Below, piece after piece: positions 1-10,700 of a stretch of 64,000 bases of DNA. Position 1 is the first letter of the stretch. Each line of letters starts with the position of its first letter. The stretch is from Pelagibacterium sediminicola (GTDB taxonomy: Bacteria > Pseudomonadota > Alphaproteobacteria > Rhizobiales > Devosiaceae). The position numbers and the translations under genes were made by a program. The notes under the pieces were generated by a model that saw only the letters and a list, made by a program, of their open reading frames with translations, was not told the origin of the DNA and did no database searches. The stretch is taken from positions 1 through 64,000 of the forward strand of contig NZ_QMEL01000002.1 in NCBI RefSeq assembly GCF_003390885.1, read 5' to 3'.

Positions 1-114
1 ACCTACGACGCCATCATCGACGCTGCCTGCCAAGCCTGGAACAACCTCATCGACCAGCCCCAAACCATCACCTCTATAGGAATGCGCGACTGGGCGCATA
101 TCGGTCAATCATGA
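1..114 (+). CDS. IS630-family transposase, C-terminal end (cut by window edge)
   Basis: The first 37 codons are open from base 1 to a TGA at 112-114. They end in a tail (AWNNLIDQP ... TSIGMRDWAHIGQS) typical of the C-terminus of IS630-type DDE transposases, which cut and paste DNA in the cytoplasm. Only the end is visible, so the catalytic residues cannot be judged and it is unknown whether the element is intact. The bases that follow (115-229) hold no clear gene and may include the right end of the element. Identification rests on the tail sequence alone. Confidence 0.75.
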   Translation, partial: TYDAIIDAACQAWNNLIDQPQTITSIGMRDWAHIGQS

Positions 115-229
115 CAGCCGTTGGTATGATGGGTGTGCCACGGCATATGCCGGTGCTCGGACCTACTTTGCGAGCAGGTTGACGGTCGGTGCACCCTGCG
201 GTCCACAAGTGCATATGGGGAAACAACCA

Positions 230-1003
230 ATGATGGCGACCGCCGAAGCTGCAGATTTCCAGCGGATTCCCCTACTGGAGCGGAGACCGGATGACTTCCC
301 GTTCTATCGCGGACGGCCAGTGGCGCTCAGTCTCGGCCAATGGCTCCTGCTTATGGTGGCAATCTGTGTTGGCCTCTACCTGCTCATCCTGCCGCCCCCC
401 ATGCTGCGCGGCGGCGGCATGTTGGCGGTCGTGCGGGGCGCATTGCTTTTCCTGGTGCCGCTTATCGCGCTGATCATTGTTGCCCCCAAGGGATGGACAG
501 CACTCTTCAGGCACTTGCGGGGCATCGACTTTGCCTGGATGGTCTTCTTCGCCCTGTTGAACCTATTGGTGACGCTCATCATTGGCTACCTGATGGTCAA
601 CCTAATGGAGACGACCAGCAACGCTGTCGTTGCGGCCGCTGGTTCGGCCAGTACACTTGATCAAATCCTGCTATTTGTGCGTGCAATACCACAGCTCTTC
701 GGTGAGGAACTCGTTTCCATATTGCCGTTTCTGGCACTCCTGACGTTCTTTACGTCCAGGGGGATCGGCCGGGTTGCTTCTATTTTGCTTGCAATGCTCC
801 TTACAGGGGTCCTGTTTGCGGCAATGCATCTGCCGACCTACGGCTACAACATCATCCAGAGCCTCGGCGGCATCGGTCCGGTGCGCCTGGTGCTGCTGGT
901 CCCTTACATCGTGACCAAGAATATCTGGGTCTCCACCGGTGCTCACATTCTGAACGACTGGCTGTTCTTTGCCGTGAATATTGCGGGTTCAGCAGACGGA
1001 TAA
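230..1003 (+). CDS. CPBP-family intramembrane metalloprotease
   Basis: About 257 residues with several hydrophobic segments. The CPBP (CAAX protease / bacteriocin-processing) signature is present: GEEL near residue 155, FAAMHLP near 195 and HILND near 240. These give the Glu-Glu, His and His/Asn set expected to bind the metal inside the membrane. The family cleaves or handles prenylated or small-peptide substrates and often gives self-immunity; the substrate here is unknown. The start at 230 is chosen because GGGGA lies about 10 nt upstream; longer reading from TTG at 179 or ATG at 215 is possible. It sits next to an IS630 remnant and is followed, after a small ORF, by a second CPBP gene. Confidence 0.8.
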   Translation: MMATAEAADFQRIPLLERRPDDFPFYRGRPVALSLGQWLLLMVAICVGLYLLILPPPMLRGGGMLAVVRGALLFLVPLIALIIVAPKGWTALFRHLRGIDFAWMVFFALLNLLVTLIIGYLMVNLMETTSNAVVAAAGSASTLDQILLFVRAIPQLFGEELVSILPFLALLTFFTSRGIGRVASILLAMLLTGVLFAAMHLPTYGYNIIQSLGGIGPVRLVLLVPYIVTKNIWVSTGAHILNDWLFFAVNIAGSADG

Positions 1004-1414
1004 GGGGCACTGCGCCGTGCCGACCTCCGTGACCGGCCCCAAAACACTTGCCACCAAACAGTCGAGGCAGTCGCATGGCTACCGATCTACAACGCTTCGT
1101 TCACAAAGCATTTCCGGCCGGGCACGGCGTACTTTCCTTGTCGCAATGCGTCAAAGACGTCACCTCGGCCTTCTTCAAAAGCCCCGAGGGAGTTGTCAAT
1201 GCGAATTACATACTGGCACTAAATCGTTTCAGGTTCTGATGGAAACGGCATGCCGGGGCGGCTGGGGTTGGATCGCGCTGGTTTGCGGGAACGAGTCTCG
1301 GAATGACTTTGGCGGTTTTGGCCGACACCTGCCCCATTCCCGCTTTTCTCCCTGAGGTCCGGACGGAACCCGCCGCAATCGCCAGGCAAATAGAGCCGAA
1401 CGGGAACATCGCAA
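1004..1414. other. Spacer between the two CPBP protease genes
   Basis: This 411-base stretch has no recognised gene. The only supportable reading frame is the 54-codon ORF at 1075-1239. The rest shows no obvious hairpin with a T-run and no repeat shared with the rest of the window. It may be the decayed remains of an earlier gene or leader DNA for the second protease. Confidence 0.4.
1075..1239 (+). CDS. Small unknown ORF between two CPBP protease genes (54 aa)
   Basis: ATG at 1075 is preceded by GAGG at 1063-1066, a reasonable ribosome binding site. The 54-residue product starts MATDLQRFVHKAF and ends ALNRFRF, has one cysteine (LSQCVKDV), no membrane segment and no CAAX box. I do not recognise it. 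Its position between two membrane proteases on the same strand makes a small substrate peptide conceivable, but a decayed gene fragment fits equally well. Treat the coding call as weak. Confidence 0.3.
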   Translation: MATDLQRFVHKAFPAGHGVLSLSQCVKDVTSAFFKSPEGVVNANYILALNRFRF

Positions 1415-2209
1415 ATGAATGCGCGACTGGCAGTCAGCTTCGCCCTATATGCGCTCTGGATCGCAGTCACGCTTTTGGGCGCGACTGTTCTGTCGGATGG
1501 AAAACAGGCGCCCCTGGATGAAATGGTGAAGAACGGCATTGCCTGGCAGTTCTTGGCTGCCATTGTACTGTTGATTATCTTCATCATCGGCAACCGATGG
1601 ACTGACCTCGGTTTCAATGCACCGCACGCTCTGTTTCGTACGCTGTGGTTCCCCATTTTCTGGTTGCTGCTCATAACGACGTTGCTTCTGGTCACTGGCC
1701 TGCCGCCAGCCCACATGATCGGCTTCATTGTTCTAAACACCCTGATGGTCGGCGTTTCGGAAGAGGTCATGTTTCGCGGGGTGCTCTTTCGCGCCCTTTT
1801 GTCGAACTATCGTATCTGGACAGCAATCATCGTCAGTTCGCTCCTGTTCGGAGCAGTGCACATACTCAACGTATTTGCGACTGGAAACCTTTCCGGAGCG
1901 GTACTGCAATCGATTCCAGCAGCAATGAGCGGAGTGCTTTTTGTGGCCATCGTCATTCGCACGGGATCGATCTGGCCCGCGATAGGCTATCATGCCGTCT
2001 GGGACTGCGCGCTTTTCCTGTTGGTCACGTCCAACGCGAACAGCGGCGCCGAAGCAAACCCTTCGGCCCTTGAGTCGTTGGGGATCGGCACGCTGTTACT
2101 GCCAATCGCAATGGGCGTGCCCAATTTCCTGTGCGGGCTGATCCTGTTGCGCAAAGTTCGCAACGATACCGCTGCCGAGCCGAACGCTTCTGGACCATCT
2201 GCTGGTTGA
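1415..2209 (+). CDS. CPBP-family intramembrane metalloprotease
   Basis: 264 residues with about eight hydrophobic stretches. Conserved CPBP motifs are complete: SEEVMFRG near residue 114, FGAVHIL near 148 and HAVWD near 194, giving the Glu, Arg, His and His residues of the membrane-embedded active site. It is more canonical than the first CPBP protein upstream (EExxxR is intact here but not in the first). The start at 1415 follows CGGGAAC about 10 nt upstream. The C-terminal tail is short and polar. Substrate unknown; the family includes CAAX-type endopeptidases and bacteriocin-immunity proteins. Confidence 0.85.
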   Translation: MNARLAVSFALYALWIAVTLLGATVLSDGKQAPLDEMVKNGIAWQFLAAIVLLIIFIIGNRWTDLGFNAPHALFRTLWFPIFWLLLITTLLLVTGLPPAHMIGFIVLNTLMVGVSEEVMFRGVLFRALLSNYRIWTAIIVSSLLFGAVHILNVFATGNLSGAVLQSIPAAMSGVLFVAIVIRTGSIWPAIGYHAVWDCALFLLVTSNANSGAEANPSALESLGIGTLLLPIAMGVPNFLCGLILLRKVRNDTAAEPNASGPSAG

Positions 2210-2417
2210 GCTTCAATACCGAGGCAACTCGGCAGGCGGTGTTTCACACGCAAATGCGACACCTTGACCGCGAAGCGGATTGACAACTTCGGAGAATCTT
2301 CAAGGACATCTATCTCCCGAAGCTCGGATGGACCGTGGATCGGGCGCCGTGACGTTTGTGCATATACTGGTCAGTAAAGTTAACCTATTATTTATATTCT
2401 TTACGCAGCGGAAAAAG

Positions 2418-3113
2418 ATGAAGTATGATGCTCGACTCTCGGCTGGGATGTTTGGGGCCAAAATGGGCGCGTACCCAACAACTATAGCATTTGTCGACGA
2501 CCACCCCATCCTCTTGCGCGGGGTAGCGGATCTTTTCGCGCAGCACCCTGATTTCGAGGTCGTGGGACTTGGAGGCACCGCTGTCGATGCGATGGCATTG
2601 ATGCACGAAAAATCCCCCGAAATACTGTTCCTCGACCTTTCCATGCCCGGCGACGTGTTTGCGGCGATCACGGAGGTCGCGCATGACTTCCCTTCGACGC
2701 GGGTTGTTGTCTTTACAGCATTTTCCAGCGTGGATTCGGCGCTTCGCGCACTCGATGCGGGAGCGATGGGATTCATTCTCAAGGGCAGCACATGTGATGA
2801 GCTGTTCGAGGCTGTCGTTACCGTGATGGGCGGAGAGATGTTCGTAACCCGCCAGTATGCGACGCAGGTCCTGAGCGGATTGCAGAAGCGCAGGCGTGCC
2901 GAAGAGGTCAGGGACGCGGTCAGGCTCAGCGTGCGTGAAAAGCAGATCGTGGCGCAACTGATGCACGCCCGCACCAACCGGGAAATCGCCACGACGCTGT
3001 CGCTCAGCGAAAAGACCGTCAAGCATTATATGACGGGGCTGATGGCCAAGCTCAAAGCCCGCAATCGGCTGGAAGTGGTAATTGCCGCCCAGAAGGCCGA
3101 CCATCTGAACTGA
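2418..3113 (+). CDS. NarL/FixJ-type response regulator
   Basis: About 231 residues from ATG 2418. The receiver domain begins TIAFVDDHPILLRG, has a phospho-acceptor Asp in LFLDLSMPGD, the switch Thr in VVFTAFSS and the Lys in GFILKG. A LuxR-type helix-turn-helix follows (LSVREKQIVAQLM ... REIATTLSLSEKTVKHYM). It should bind DNA when phosphorylated. An open frame runs back to TTG 2280, but the receiver fold starts near residue 18 of the chosen protein, so the shorter start is preferred. It converges with a sensor kinase gene 21 nt away, its likely partner, and lies beside the peroxidase island. The leader 2350-2417 is AT-rich compared with its surroundings, consistent with a promoter region. 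Confidence 0.88.
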   Translation: MKYDARLSAGMFGAKMGAYPTTIAFVDDHPILLRGVADLFAQHPDFEVVGLGGTAVDAMALMHEKSPEILFLDLSMPGDVFAAITEVAHDFPSTRVVVFTAFSSVDSALRALDAGAMGFILKGSTCDELFEAVVTVMGGEMFVTRQYATQVLSGLQKRRRAEEVRDAVRLSVREKQIVAQLMHARTNREIATTLSLSEKTVKHYMTGLMAKLKARNRLEVVIAAQKADHLN

Positions 3114-3134
3114 AGGTTTGCCAAAGGGTCGAAA

Positions 3135-4574
3135 TCATCGGTCACCGACTTCGAGCGGCAGCGCGACCCTTAGCCGGGTTCCCGTGCCCGGCGCCGATTG
3201 CACTTCAAGCGTACCCTGCAAGGCGCCCACCCTGTTGCGCATGCCCGCCAATCCAAGCCTTCCGTGCCCGCCCAGCGCATTTTCCTGAGGGCGCACCCCC
3301 GGGCCGTCGTCGCTTACATCGATCGTGAGCCATTGATCGACGACTTTCGCTACAACGCGCTGGTGAGCGCCCGGGGCGTGCTTGGTGGCATTGGACAGCC
3401 CCTCCTGCACAACGCGATACGCGCAAATCTTGGTTGCGTGCGTCAGGGTATCGGGAAGATCGCCAAAATCGGTTTCGATCCTGGTGCCCGCGATGTCCTC
3501 GTGGCGGAAAACAGCCAGTTTCAGGGCCTGCCTGGGTGTGAGTTCTTCGATTTCGGGCAAGGACAGGCCCGAGGAAATGGCACGCAGTTCCGCCAGGGCG
3601 GAATTGAGGATGCCTTCAAGGGGCTTGCGCGTTTCGGTGGACTGGCCTCGGCTATCGCCCATATCGGTGAATTTGAGCATGAAAAGGCTCAGTAACTGGA
3701 TGGGACCATCGTGGATGTCCGAGCCGATGCGGGCAAGCAATTGCTCATTGGCTTCGCTCGCATCGAGCCGGGCCCTGTCGGCGGCGATGCGCAGGACGGT
3801 ATTCTGACGCGCCATCTCCCGCGCCTCGGCGACGTGCCGCTGGAGGTCCGACCGTTGCCGGGCGATGGTGCGGCTACCGCGTCTGACGATGGCGTAGAGC
3901 ACCGCCAGCATGAAGATCGTGGTCAGGCAGACGACAAGCCAGCTCGACATCTGGCTCGTGCGGAGTTCGGCGGCGAGGGCGTCGGCATTTTCATAGATCT
4001 CACCAATGGCGACCACTTCGCCGGTCTGGAAGCTGTAAAGTGGGGCATAGACCTCGATAACCGCCATATCGAGCGTTTGCTCATAAGCGCTTTCCTGACT
4101 GACCATGTCCTCATATTCGGCCACCACTTCGCCCGCAGCGGCGCGCGCGACATCGGTGGAGACGAAATGCTGACCGATCAGTTCGCTGGTCGTTGAATAA
4201 ATGACCGTGGCATCCGTTCCATCGACCGTCCAGATCTTGATCGAAACCACGGTGTCACCCAAAGCGGTCCCCACAAAGAGGGCGTCGAGCTGTTGCTGGC
4301 GCGCAAGGGGAAGGGTCCCGTCGGGGTTGATGTCCTGGACGAGAGGTTCAAGAAACCCGTTCATGAAATTGGCGCCCTGCGCACCGGAGGTCACCAGAAC
4401 GTTGTGCTTGATCTGGTCGTTTACCCACGTCCCCAGGACGGCCATCGCGACGAAAAGAACAACTCCAGCCGCAATCAGGAACTGGCTGGAGAAACTGAGG
4501 CGTGACCAGAAACCGGGGCCGCCATCATCAGACCTTAGTCTGGTTCGGGATTGGACCATGGTCGGGCCTTGCAT
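3135..4574 (-). CDS. Membrane sensor histidine kinase, HisKA_3 (NarX/DesK-like)
   Basis: 479 residues. A transmembrane helix at about 30-50 (FLIAAGVVLFVAMAVLGTWV) and a second at about 205-225 enclose a periplasmic sensing region of ~155 residues that I cannot assign to a named domain. A coiled linker leads to the dimerisation helix with the phospho-His in GSDIHDGPIQLLSLF, then an ATPase domain with QEGLSNATKHA (N box) and DVSDDGPGV (G1 box). This layout pairs with NarL-type regulators, and the regulator gene lies tail-to-tail with it. The peroxidase gene is divergent, about 135 nt away, so the pair is a plausible controller of that gene. ATG 4559 is an alternative start with AAGG in front. 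Confidence 0.88.
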   Translation of the reverse strand: MQGPTMVQSRTRLRSDDGGPGFWSRLSFSSQFLIAAGVVLFVAMAVLGTWVNDQIKHNVLVTSGAQGANFMNGFLEPLVQDINPDGTLPLARQQQLDALFVGTALGDTVVSIKIWTVDGTDATVIYSTTSELIGQHFVSTDVARAAAGEVVAEYEDMVSQESAYEQTLDMAVIEVYAPLYSFQTGEVVAIGEIYENADALAAELRTSQMSSWLVVCLTTIFMLAVLYAIVRRGSRTIARQRSDLQRHVAEAREMARQNTVLRIAADRARLDASEANEQLLARIGSDIHDGPIQLLSLFMLKFTDMGDSRGQSTETRKPLEGILNSALAELRAISSGLSLPEIEELTPRQALKLAVFRHEDIAGTRIETDFGDLPDTLTHATKICAYRVVQEGLSNATKHAPGAHQRVVAKVVDQWLTIDVSDDGPGVRPQENALGGHGRLGLAGMRNRVGALQGTLEVQSAPGTGTRLRVALPLEVGDR

Positions 4575-4710
4575 GGGGCCAAGGTCTTAAAAGTCGTTGG
4601 ACCTTGTGACCTTACGGACAAGCAGTCTTCCGATCAACACTGTCAAGTACATGTCCCCCGTTTTTGTTGATGGCGGGGGATGGTTACGGCGCTGTTCCGG
4701 GGAGGGTAAA

Positions 4711-7700
4711 ATGGCTGTCAAACTCAACCGTCACGATCTCGAGTTCATCCTGGACCAGATCAGGATCGCAGAAGCACATGTGGCAGGTACGCCGCTCGTT
4801 CAACTGATTGCACAGCCTCATCTGCCTTACGGCCTGCGCACTGTCGACGGGAGCTACAACAACCTTATCGAGGGACGCGAGCTCTGGGGCGCTGCCGATC
4901 AGGTAATGCCCCGCATGCTGAACCCGAACTATCTCAATGACGGGGATGGCGATACCCAGGACATGGGGCCGGTCGAAATGGGGGCGCCTCAACCCGTGAC
5001 CAATACCGATTACGGCGTGGTGGGGGCGGAAACCAACCCGTTCGCACCCGGCGGCAATGGTGGCCATACGGGCAATGTGGCCGATGCCGACCCGCGCATC
5101 ATCTCCAATCTGATCTCGGACCAGACCCTGCGCAATCCGGCTGCGATCACGGCCGCCCTCCAACACGCCGGGTATGAGGACCTCGCAAACGGCGTCATCG
5201 AGGTGCGCGCGCATTATCAGGCCTACATGGCCGCGATCCAGGGGCTCGACAGCGACGATCCGGCGGTGAGTGCGGCCAAAGCCGCGCTCGACCAGACTCT
5301 TCTCGATACCTACGGAATCGAGATGGACGGCCATAGCGTCCTCCTGCCCAACGTCGCACCCGATGAGGGGTTGTCAGCGCCGTTCAACGGCTGGATGACC
5401 TTTTTCGGGCAATTCTTCGACCATGGGCTCGACCTGATCCACAAGGGCAATAACGGCACGATCTTCGTTCCACTCGCCGCCGACGACCCCTTGCGCACGC
5501 ACGGCCCCGACGGGATAGCGGACAGCGGGGACGAGGTGCCGCCTCATATGGCCTTCATGGCCCTGACGCGACTCACTCCGACCATGGGGCCGGGCGAAGA
5601 CGGGATACTGGGAACCGCCGACGACACCGCCGAGGCACAGAACAAGACAACGCCTTTTGTCGACCAGAACCAGACCTATACCTCGCATCCCTCGCACCAG
5701 GTCTTCCTGCGCGAATATGAAATGGTGTTCAGCGAAGCCCATGGCCGGGAGGTTCCGCTGGCGACCGGGCATCTGCTCGATGGCTCCAATGGCGGGCTGG
5801 CAACCTGGGCGGACGTCAAGGCTCAAGCCGCCGAAAAGCTCGGGATCATCATGAGCGATATCGACGTGCTGGGCGTGCCGTTGCTGCTCACCGATCCCTA
5901 TGGCGAGTTTATCAGGGGCGAAAACGGCTTTCCGCAGGTCATCGTAAATATCGGCCCCGACCTCGTTCCCAACACCGATGACGACATTGCCGTGAGCTGG
6001 GACGGCACCACGGGCAACGAAGTGGTCCTGGCCGAGCTCAATGGCGGCCTCGGCCCGGTGCGCACCTCGCATCAGTTTCTGGACGATATCGCCCATACGG
6101 CAGCGCCATTCTTCGATCCGGCAACGCCATCGGTCCTTGCCGCCGATCCCGATACGGGCACGGACGCCTACGGCAATCCGGTTCCGTTCGACCCCAATAC
6201 CGGCGCAAACCTTTATTATGACAACGAACTCCTCGACCGCCATTTCATCACCGGCGACGGCCGCGGCAATGAAAATATCGGTCTTACGGCGGTTCATCAC
6301 GTTTTCCATTCGGAGCACAATCGCCAGGTCGAGGCCAACAAGGCCCACATCCTCGAGATTGCCAGCAGCGGCAAGGCTGAGGACATCGCTTTTCTCAACG
6401 AATGGCTTTTGACGCCCGTAGCGGCGGGGTTCGATGAAAATGCGCTGCAATGGGACGGCGAGCGCCTGTTCCAGACGGCACGGTTTGCCACGGAGATGCA
6501 GTATCAGCACCTGGTCTTTGAAGAGTTCGGGCGCAAGGTGCAGCCCCTGATCGATCTGTTCGTGTTCAATACGATCACCGACGTCAACCCGGCGATCTTT
6601 GCCGAGTTCGCCCATACCGTCTATCGCTTCGGCCATTCCATGCTCACGGATCACCTCACGCTCCTGCCGCTCAACGCGGCGGGCCAGCCGGTGGCCTATG
6701 ATGCCGAAGGAAACGAAATCGCCGTTGATATCGCCGACTGGGGCGTCGATGTGGGCCTGATCGATGCTTTCCTCAATCCGATCCTGTTTGACCGCGACCA
6801 ATCGATTTCAGCCGAACAGGCAGCCGGCGCGATCATGCGCGGCATGAGCTATGTGCACGGCAACGAGATCGACGAATTCGTCGTGGATTCGCTGCGCAAC
6901 AACCTGCTGGGCCTTCCGCTCGACCTGCCGGCGATCAATATCGCGCGTGGCCGCGACGCCGGTGTGCCCTCTCTCAACGAGGCCCGGGCGCAACTTCACG
7001 CGGCGTCCAATTCGAGCTGGCTCAAGCCCTATGAAAGCTGGGCCGACTTCGGCGCTAATCTCAAGACCCCGGCCTCGATCATCAACTTCATAGCCGCCTA
7101 CGGCACCCATACGTCCATCGTCGACGCCGATACGCTCGTCGAGAAGCGGGATGCGGCGACGGCTCTGGTGCTGGGCGGAACCGGCGCGCCGGACGACCGG
7201 TTCGATTTCCTCAATGGCACCGGCCTGTGGGCAGCGATAGAAACCGGCCTCAACCTCATCGATTTATGGATCGGCGGCCTTGCCGAAAAAATCATGCCAT
7301 TCGGCGGCATGCTGGGTTCGACCTTCAACGCCGTGTTCGAGTTGCAGATGGAGAACCTGCAGGAAGGCGACCGGTTCTATTACCTCTCGCGCACCCAGGG
7401 CCTCAATCTGCTCAACGAGCTGGAAAACAACGCGTTTTCCAAGCTTATCATGGCCAATACCGACCTCTCCCAGCCCGGACCGGACGGCATAAGGGGGACC
7501 GAGGACGATGTCATCACCCACCATATCGGGGTGGATTCGTTCGCAAAGCACGATCTCGTCCTCGAAGTGGACGAAAGCCGGCAGATCGCGCTCGATCCAC
7601 AAGGCGACGACCCGGTTCTGGAAGCCATCCGCGCCAAAGTGCAACGCGACGATCCCTCCACCGCTGCGGTGGAAACCAACTATCTGCGCTTTACCGGCGG

Positions 7701-10700
7701 TGAACATGCCGTAATGGGCGGCACCGATCAGGACGATACGATCATCGGCGGCGATGGCGATGACGCGATCTGGGGCGGCAGCGGCAACGACCGGATAGAG
7801 GGCGGCCATGGCGTCGACCTGATCATCGGCGGCGACGGCGACGATATCATCACCGATGCGGGCGATACCGGCGACTTCATCAAGGGCGAAGGCGGCGACG
7901 ACGTCATCGCCAATTCCAACGGACTGGACGTCGTCATGGGCGGCGACGGTCAGGACGTGATCATCGTGGGGGTCGATGCGACCGAAGTCTTCGCCGGCGA
8001 AGGCAACGACTTCATTCTCGGCGGCCTCGACCACGATTTCATTCTCGGCAATGAGGGCGACGACTGGATAGAGGGCGGCGACGGGTTCGACGTTCTCAAT
8101 GGCGACAATTCCGAACTGTTCTTCAACTCGACCATTCTCGGCCACGACGTCATGTTCGCCGGTGAGAACGAGAACGATTTCGACGCTGAATCGGGCGACG
8201 ACATCATGGTTCAGGGCGAGAGCGTCATGCGCAACGAAGGCATGTTCGGCTTCGACTGGGCGATCCACAAGGGCAGCCCGGTCGCCGCGGATTCGGACAT
8301 GCGCATCCCGATCTTCACGACCGTTGCCGACGACATCCTGCGCGATCGGTTCGACCAGACGGAAGGCCTGTCTGGCTGGATCCACAACGACGTGCTGCGC
8401 GGCGACGACCGTGGGAGCACCGAGGAGATCGAGGTCGAGTTCAGTCTCGAAAACCACGGGCTGACCCAGGCCGGCATCAACCGCATCCATGGGTTGCGCG
8501 AACTGCTCGGCGATGCCGTTGCGGCGGCTCCCACCGATCCCGATGTCGATCTGGAAAGCATCGTGGCCTGGGCCGAGGGCAATATCCTGCTCGGTGGCGA
8601 CGGCAACGACACCTTTGAAGGGCGCGGCGCCAATGACTTCATTCACGGCGACGCCTGGCTCAACGTCAGGATCAGCGTGCGCGAGCTCGACACCGGGGGC
8701 AACGTCACCGAGACCGAAGCGTTCACCGTCGACAGCCTCAAGCAGATGGTCACCATCGACGGCCAGACCAAGCAATTGGCGAGCTTCCTGCTCGATGGGA
8801 CAGTAAAGCCCAGGCAACTCACCATCGTTCGCGAGATTCTTTACGCCGAGGATGTCAGCGACGACACCGATACGGCCATATTCGCCGGCAACCGCGACTG
8901 GTACGAAATCACCCATGTGGGCGACCGCACCTATGTCGCCCGCCGCGAGAGCGAGGATATCGACCCGCAGGTCGACGAGGGCACCGACACTCTGATCGGG
9001 ATCGAACGCATTCAGTTCGCCGACAGCATGTACACCATCCGTCAGACGGGAAATTTCGATCCGACCGGACGACTGGTGATCACCGGCTTGCCGGCGCAGG
9101 AAGATCAGACCCTGACGGTTCATGCCGCCAATATCGGCGATCTCAACAATCCTGACGGCAAGGTCGCCGAAAATGCCATCACCTATCGTTGGCAGATCGA
9201 ACGCAATGACGGCACGGGCGACTATATCAATATCCCCGGAACCTCGGGCAACACGTTTACGCCCAGCGACGAGCATGAGGGCCTGCGTATCCGCGTGCTC
9301 GGCACCTATGTCGATGCGGCCGGAGTGACCGAGATCGTCTCTTCCCAGCCGACCGACCCGGTCCTGGGCGTGAATGACGAGCCGGTGGGCCCGCTTCCGA
9401 TCAGCGACATGTCGCCGACCGAAGGCCAGCCGCTCACCGCGACGGTGGCCTTCACCGACCCCGACGGCATGACCGATGCATTCGAGGAATTTCTACTCAC
9501 TTATCAATGGCAGTCCTCGGCCAATGGCGTGGACGGCTGGGTAGATGTTCCGGCGGAAGCGGGGGGCAACCAGCGCACCTTCGTGCCCGGCCCTGAAGTT
9601 GTCGAGCGCCATTTGCGCATGGTCGTCGTCTATCAGGACGACTCGCTTAACACCCATACGGTCATTTCCGAAGTGACCGAGGTGGTCGGCAACCATATCG
9701 TGACCGACCAGGCCGTAGTCAGCATGGCCCAGGGCGGCGACGCCGAAGGCGGCACGACGGTTGGCGCCGATTGGGTCGAGGCCGGCGATGGTGACAACTC
9801 CATTTCGGGCGGCGATGGCGGTGACGTCCTCAAGGGCGGCGGCGGCAACGACACGCTCAACGGCGATGGCGGAGACGATATCATCACCGGCGGGACAGGG
9901 AACGACACGATTGCGGCCGGCACCGGCAACGACACGATCGTTTACGCCACCGAGGACGGCAACGACGCCATCGATGGCGGCGCGGGCGAGGACACGCTGC
10001 GCGTGGTCCAGAAAACCAGCGGTCCGGACATCGACGATACCCTGCAGGTCACAATGAGCGGAGGCGTGGTCAGCCAGGCCAATGGCGCCAGCCTCACATC
10101 GGTCGAAAAACTCGAGGCCGACCTGGCCGGCGGCAACGATACGCTGGTCTATGACACGGCGGAAGCGGTCTCGGTCAACCTGCTCTCGGGCGCGGCGACC
10201 GGCTTCTCGTTCACGCGCGGCATCGAAAATGTCACGTCCGGTTCGGGCGACGACACGCTCTTGGGCAACATCCGCGACAACCTCTTCGACGGTCGCGAGG
10301 GCAACGATACCCTACGCGGCGGATTCGGCGGTGACACGTTGACCGGCGGCGAGGGCAACGACCAGCTCTGGGGCGAGGAAGGCGACGATCTGCTCGAAGG
10401 TGGAGCGGGCGACGACCGGCTCGATGGTGGCGCGGGTGTCGATACGGCGAGCTTTGCCTCGGCCCCCAGTGCCGTGACCGTCTCGCTTGCGGGGCTCACC
10501 AGTTTCGAGGAGCAGGACACGATCGGGGCCGGCGTCGACCGCCTGATCTCGATCGAGAACCTGATCGGTTCCGATCACGACGATACGTTGATCGGCAGCG
10601 ATGGCGACAATGTCATCGACGGCGGCACCGGCGCCGATACCATGACCGGCGGTCTGGGCGACGACACATACGTGGTCGACAATGTCGGGGACGAACCTGT

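Noticed and set aside
7264-9276. Long open frames antisense to the RTX peroxidase (also 5374-6801 and 11236-12549)
   Set aside because: They mirror the glycine/aspartate codon pattern of the RTX repeats, show no family motif and lack a start signal; shadow frames in high-GC repetitive DNA.
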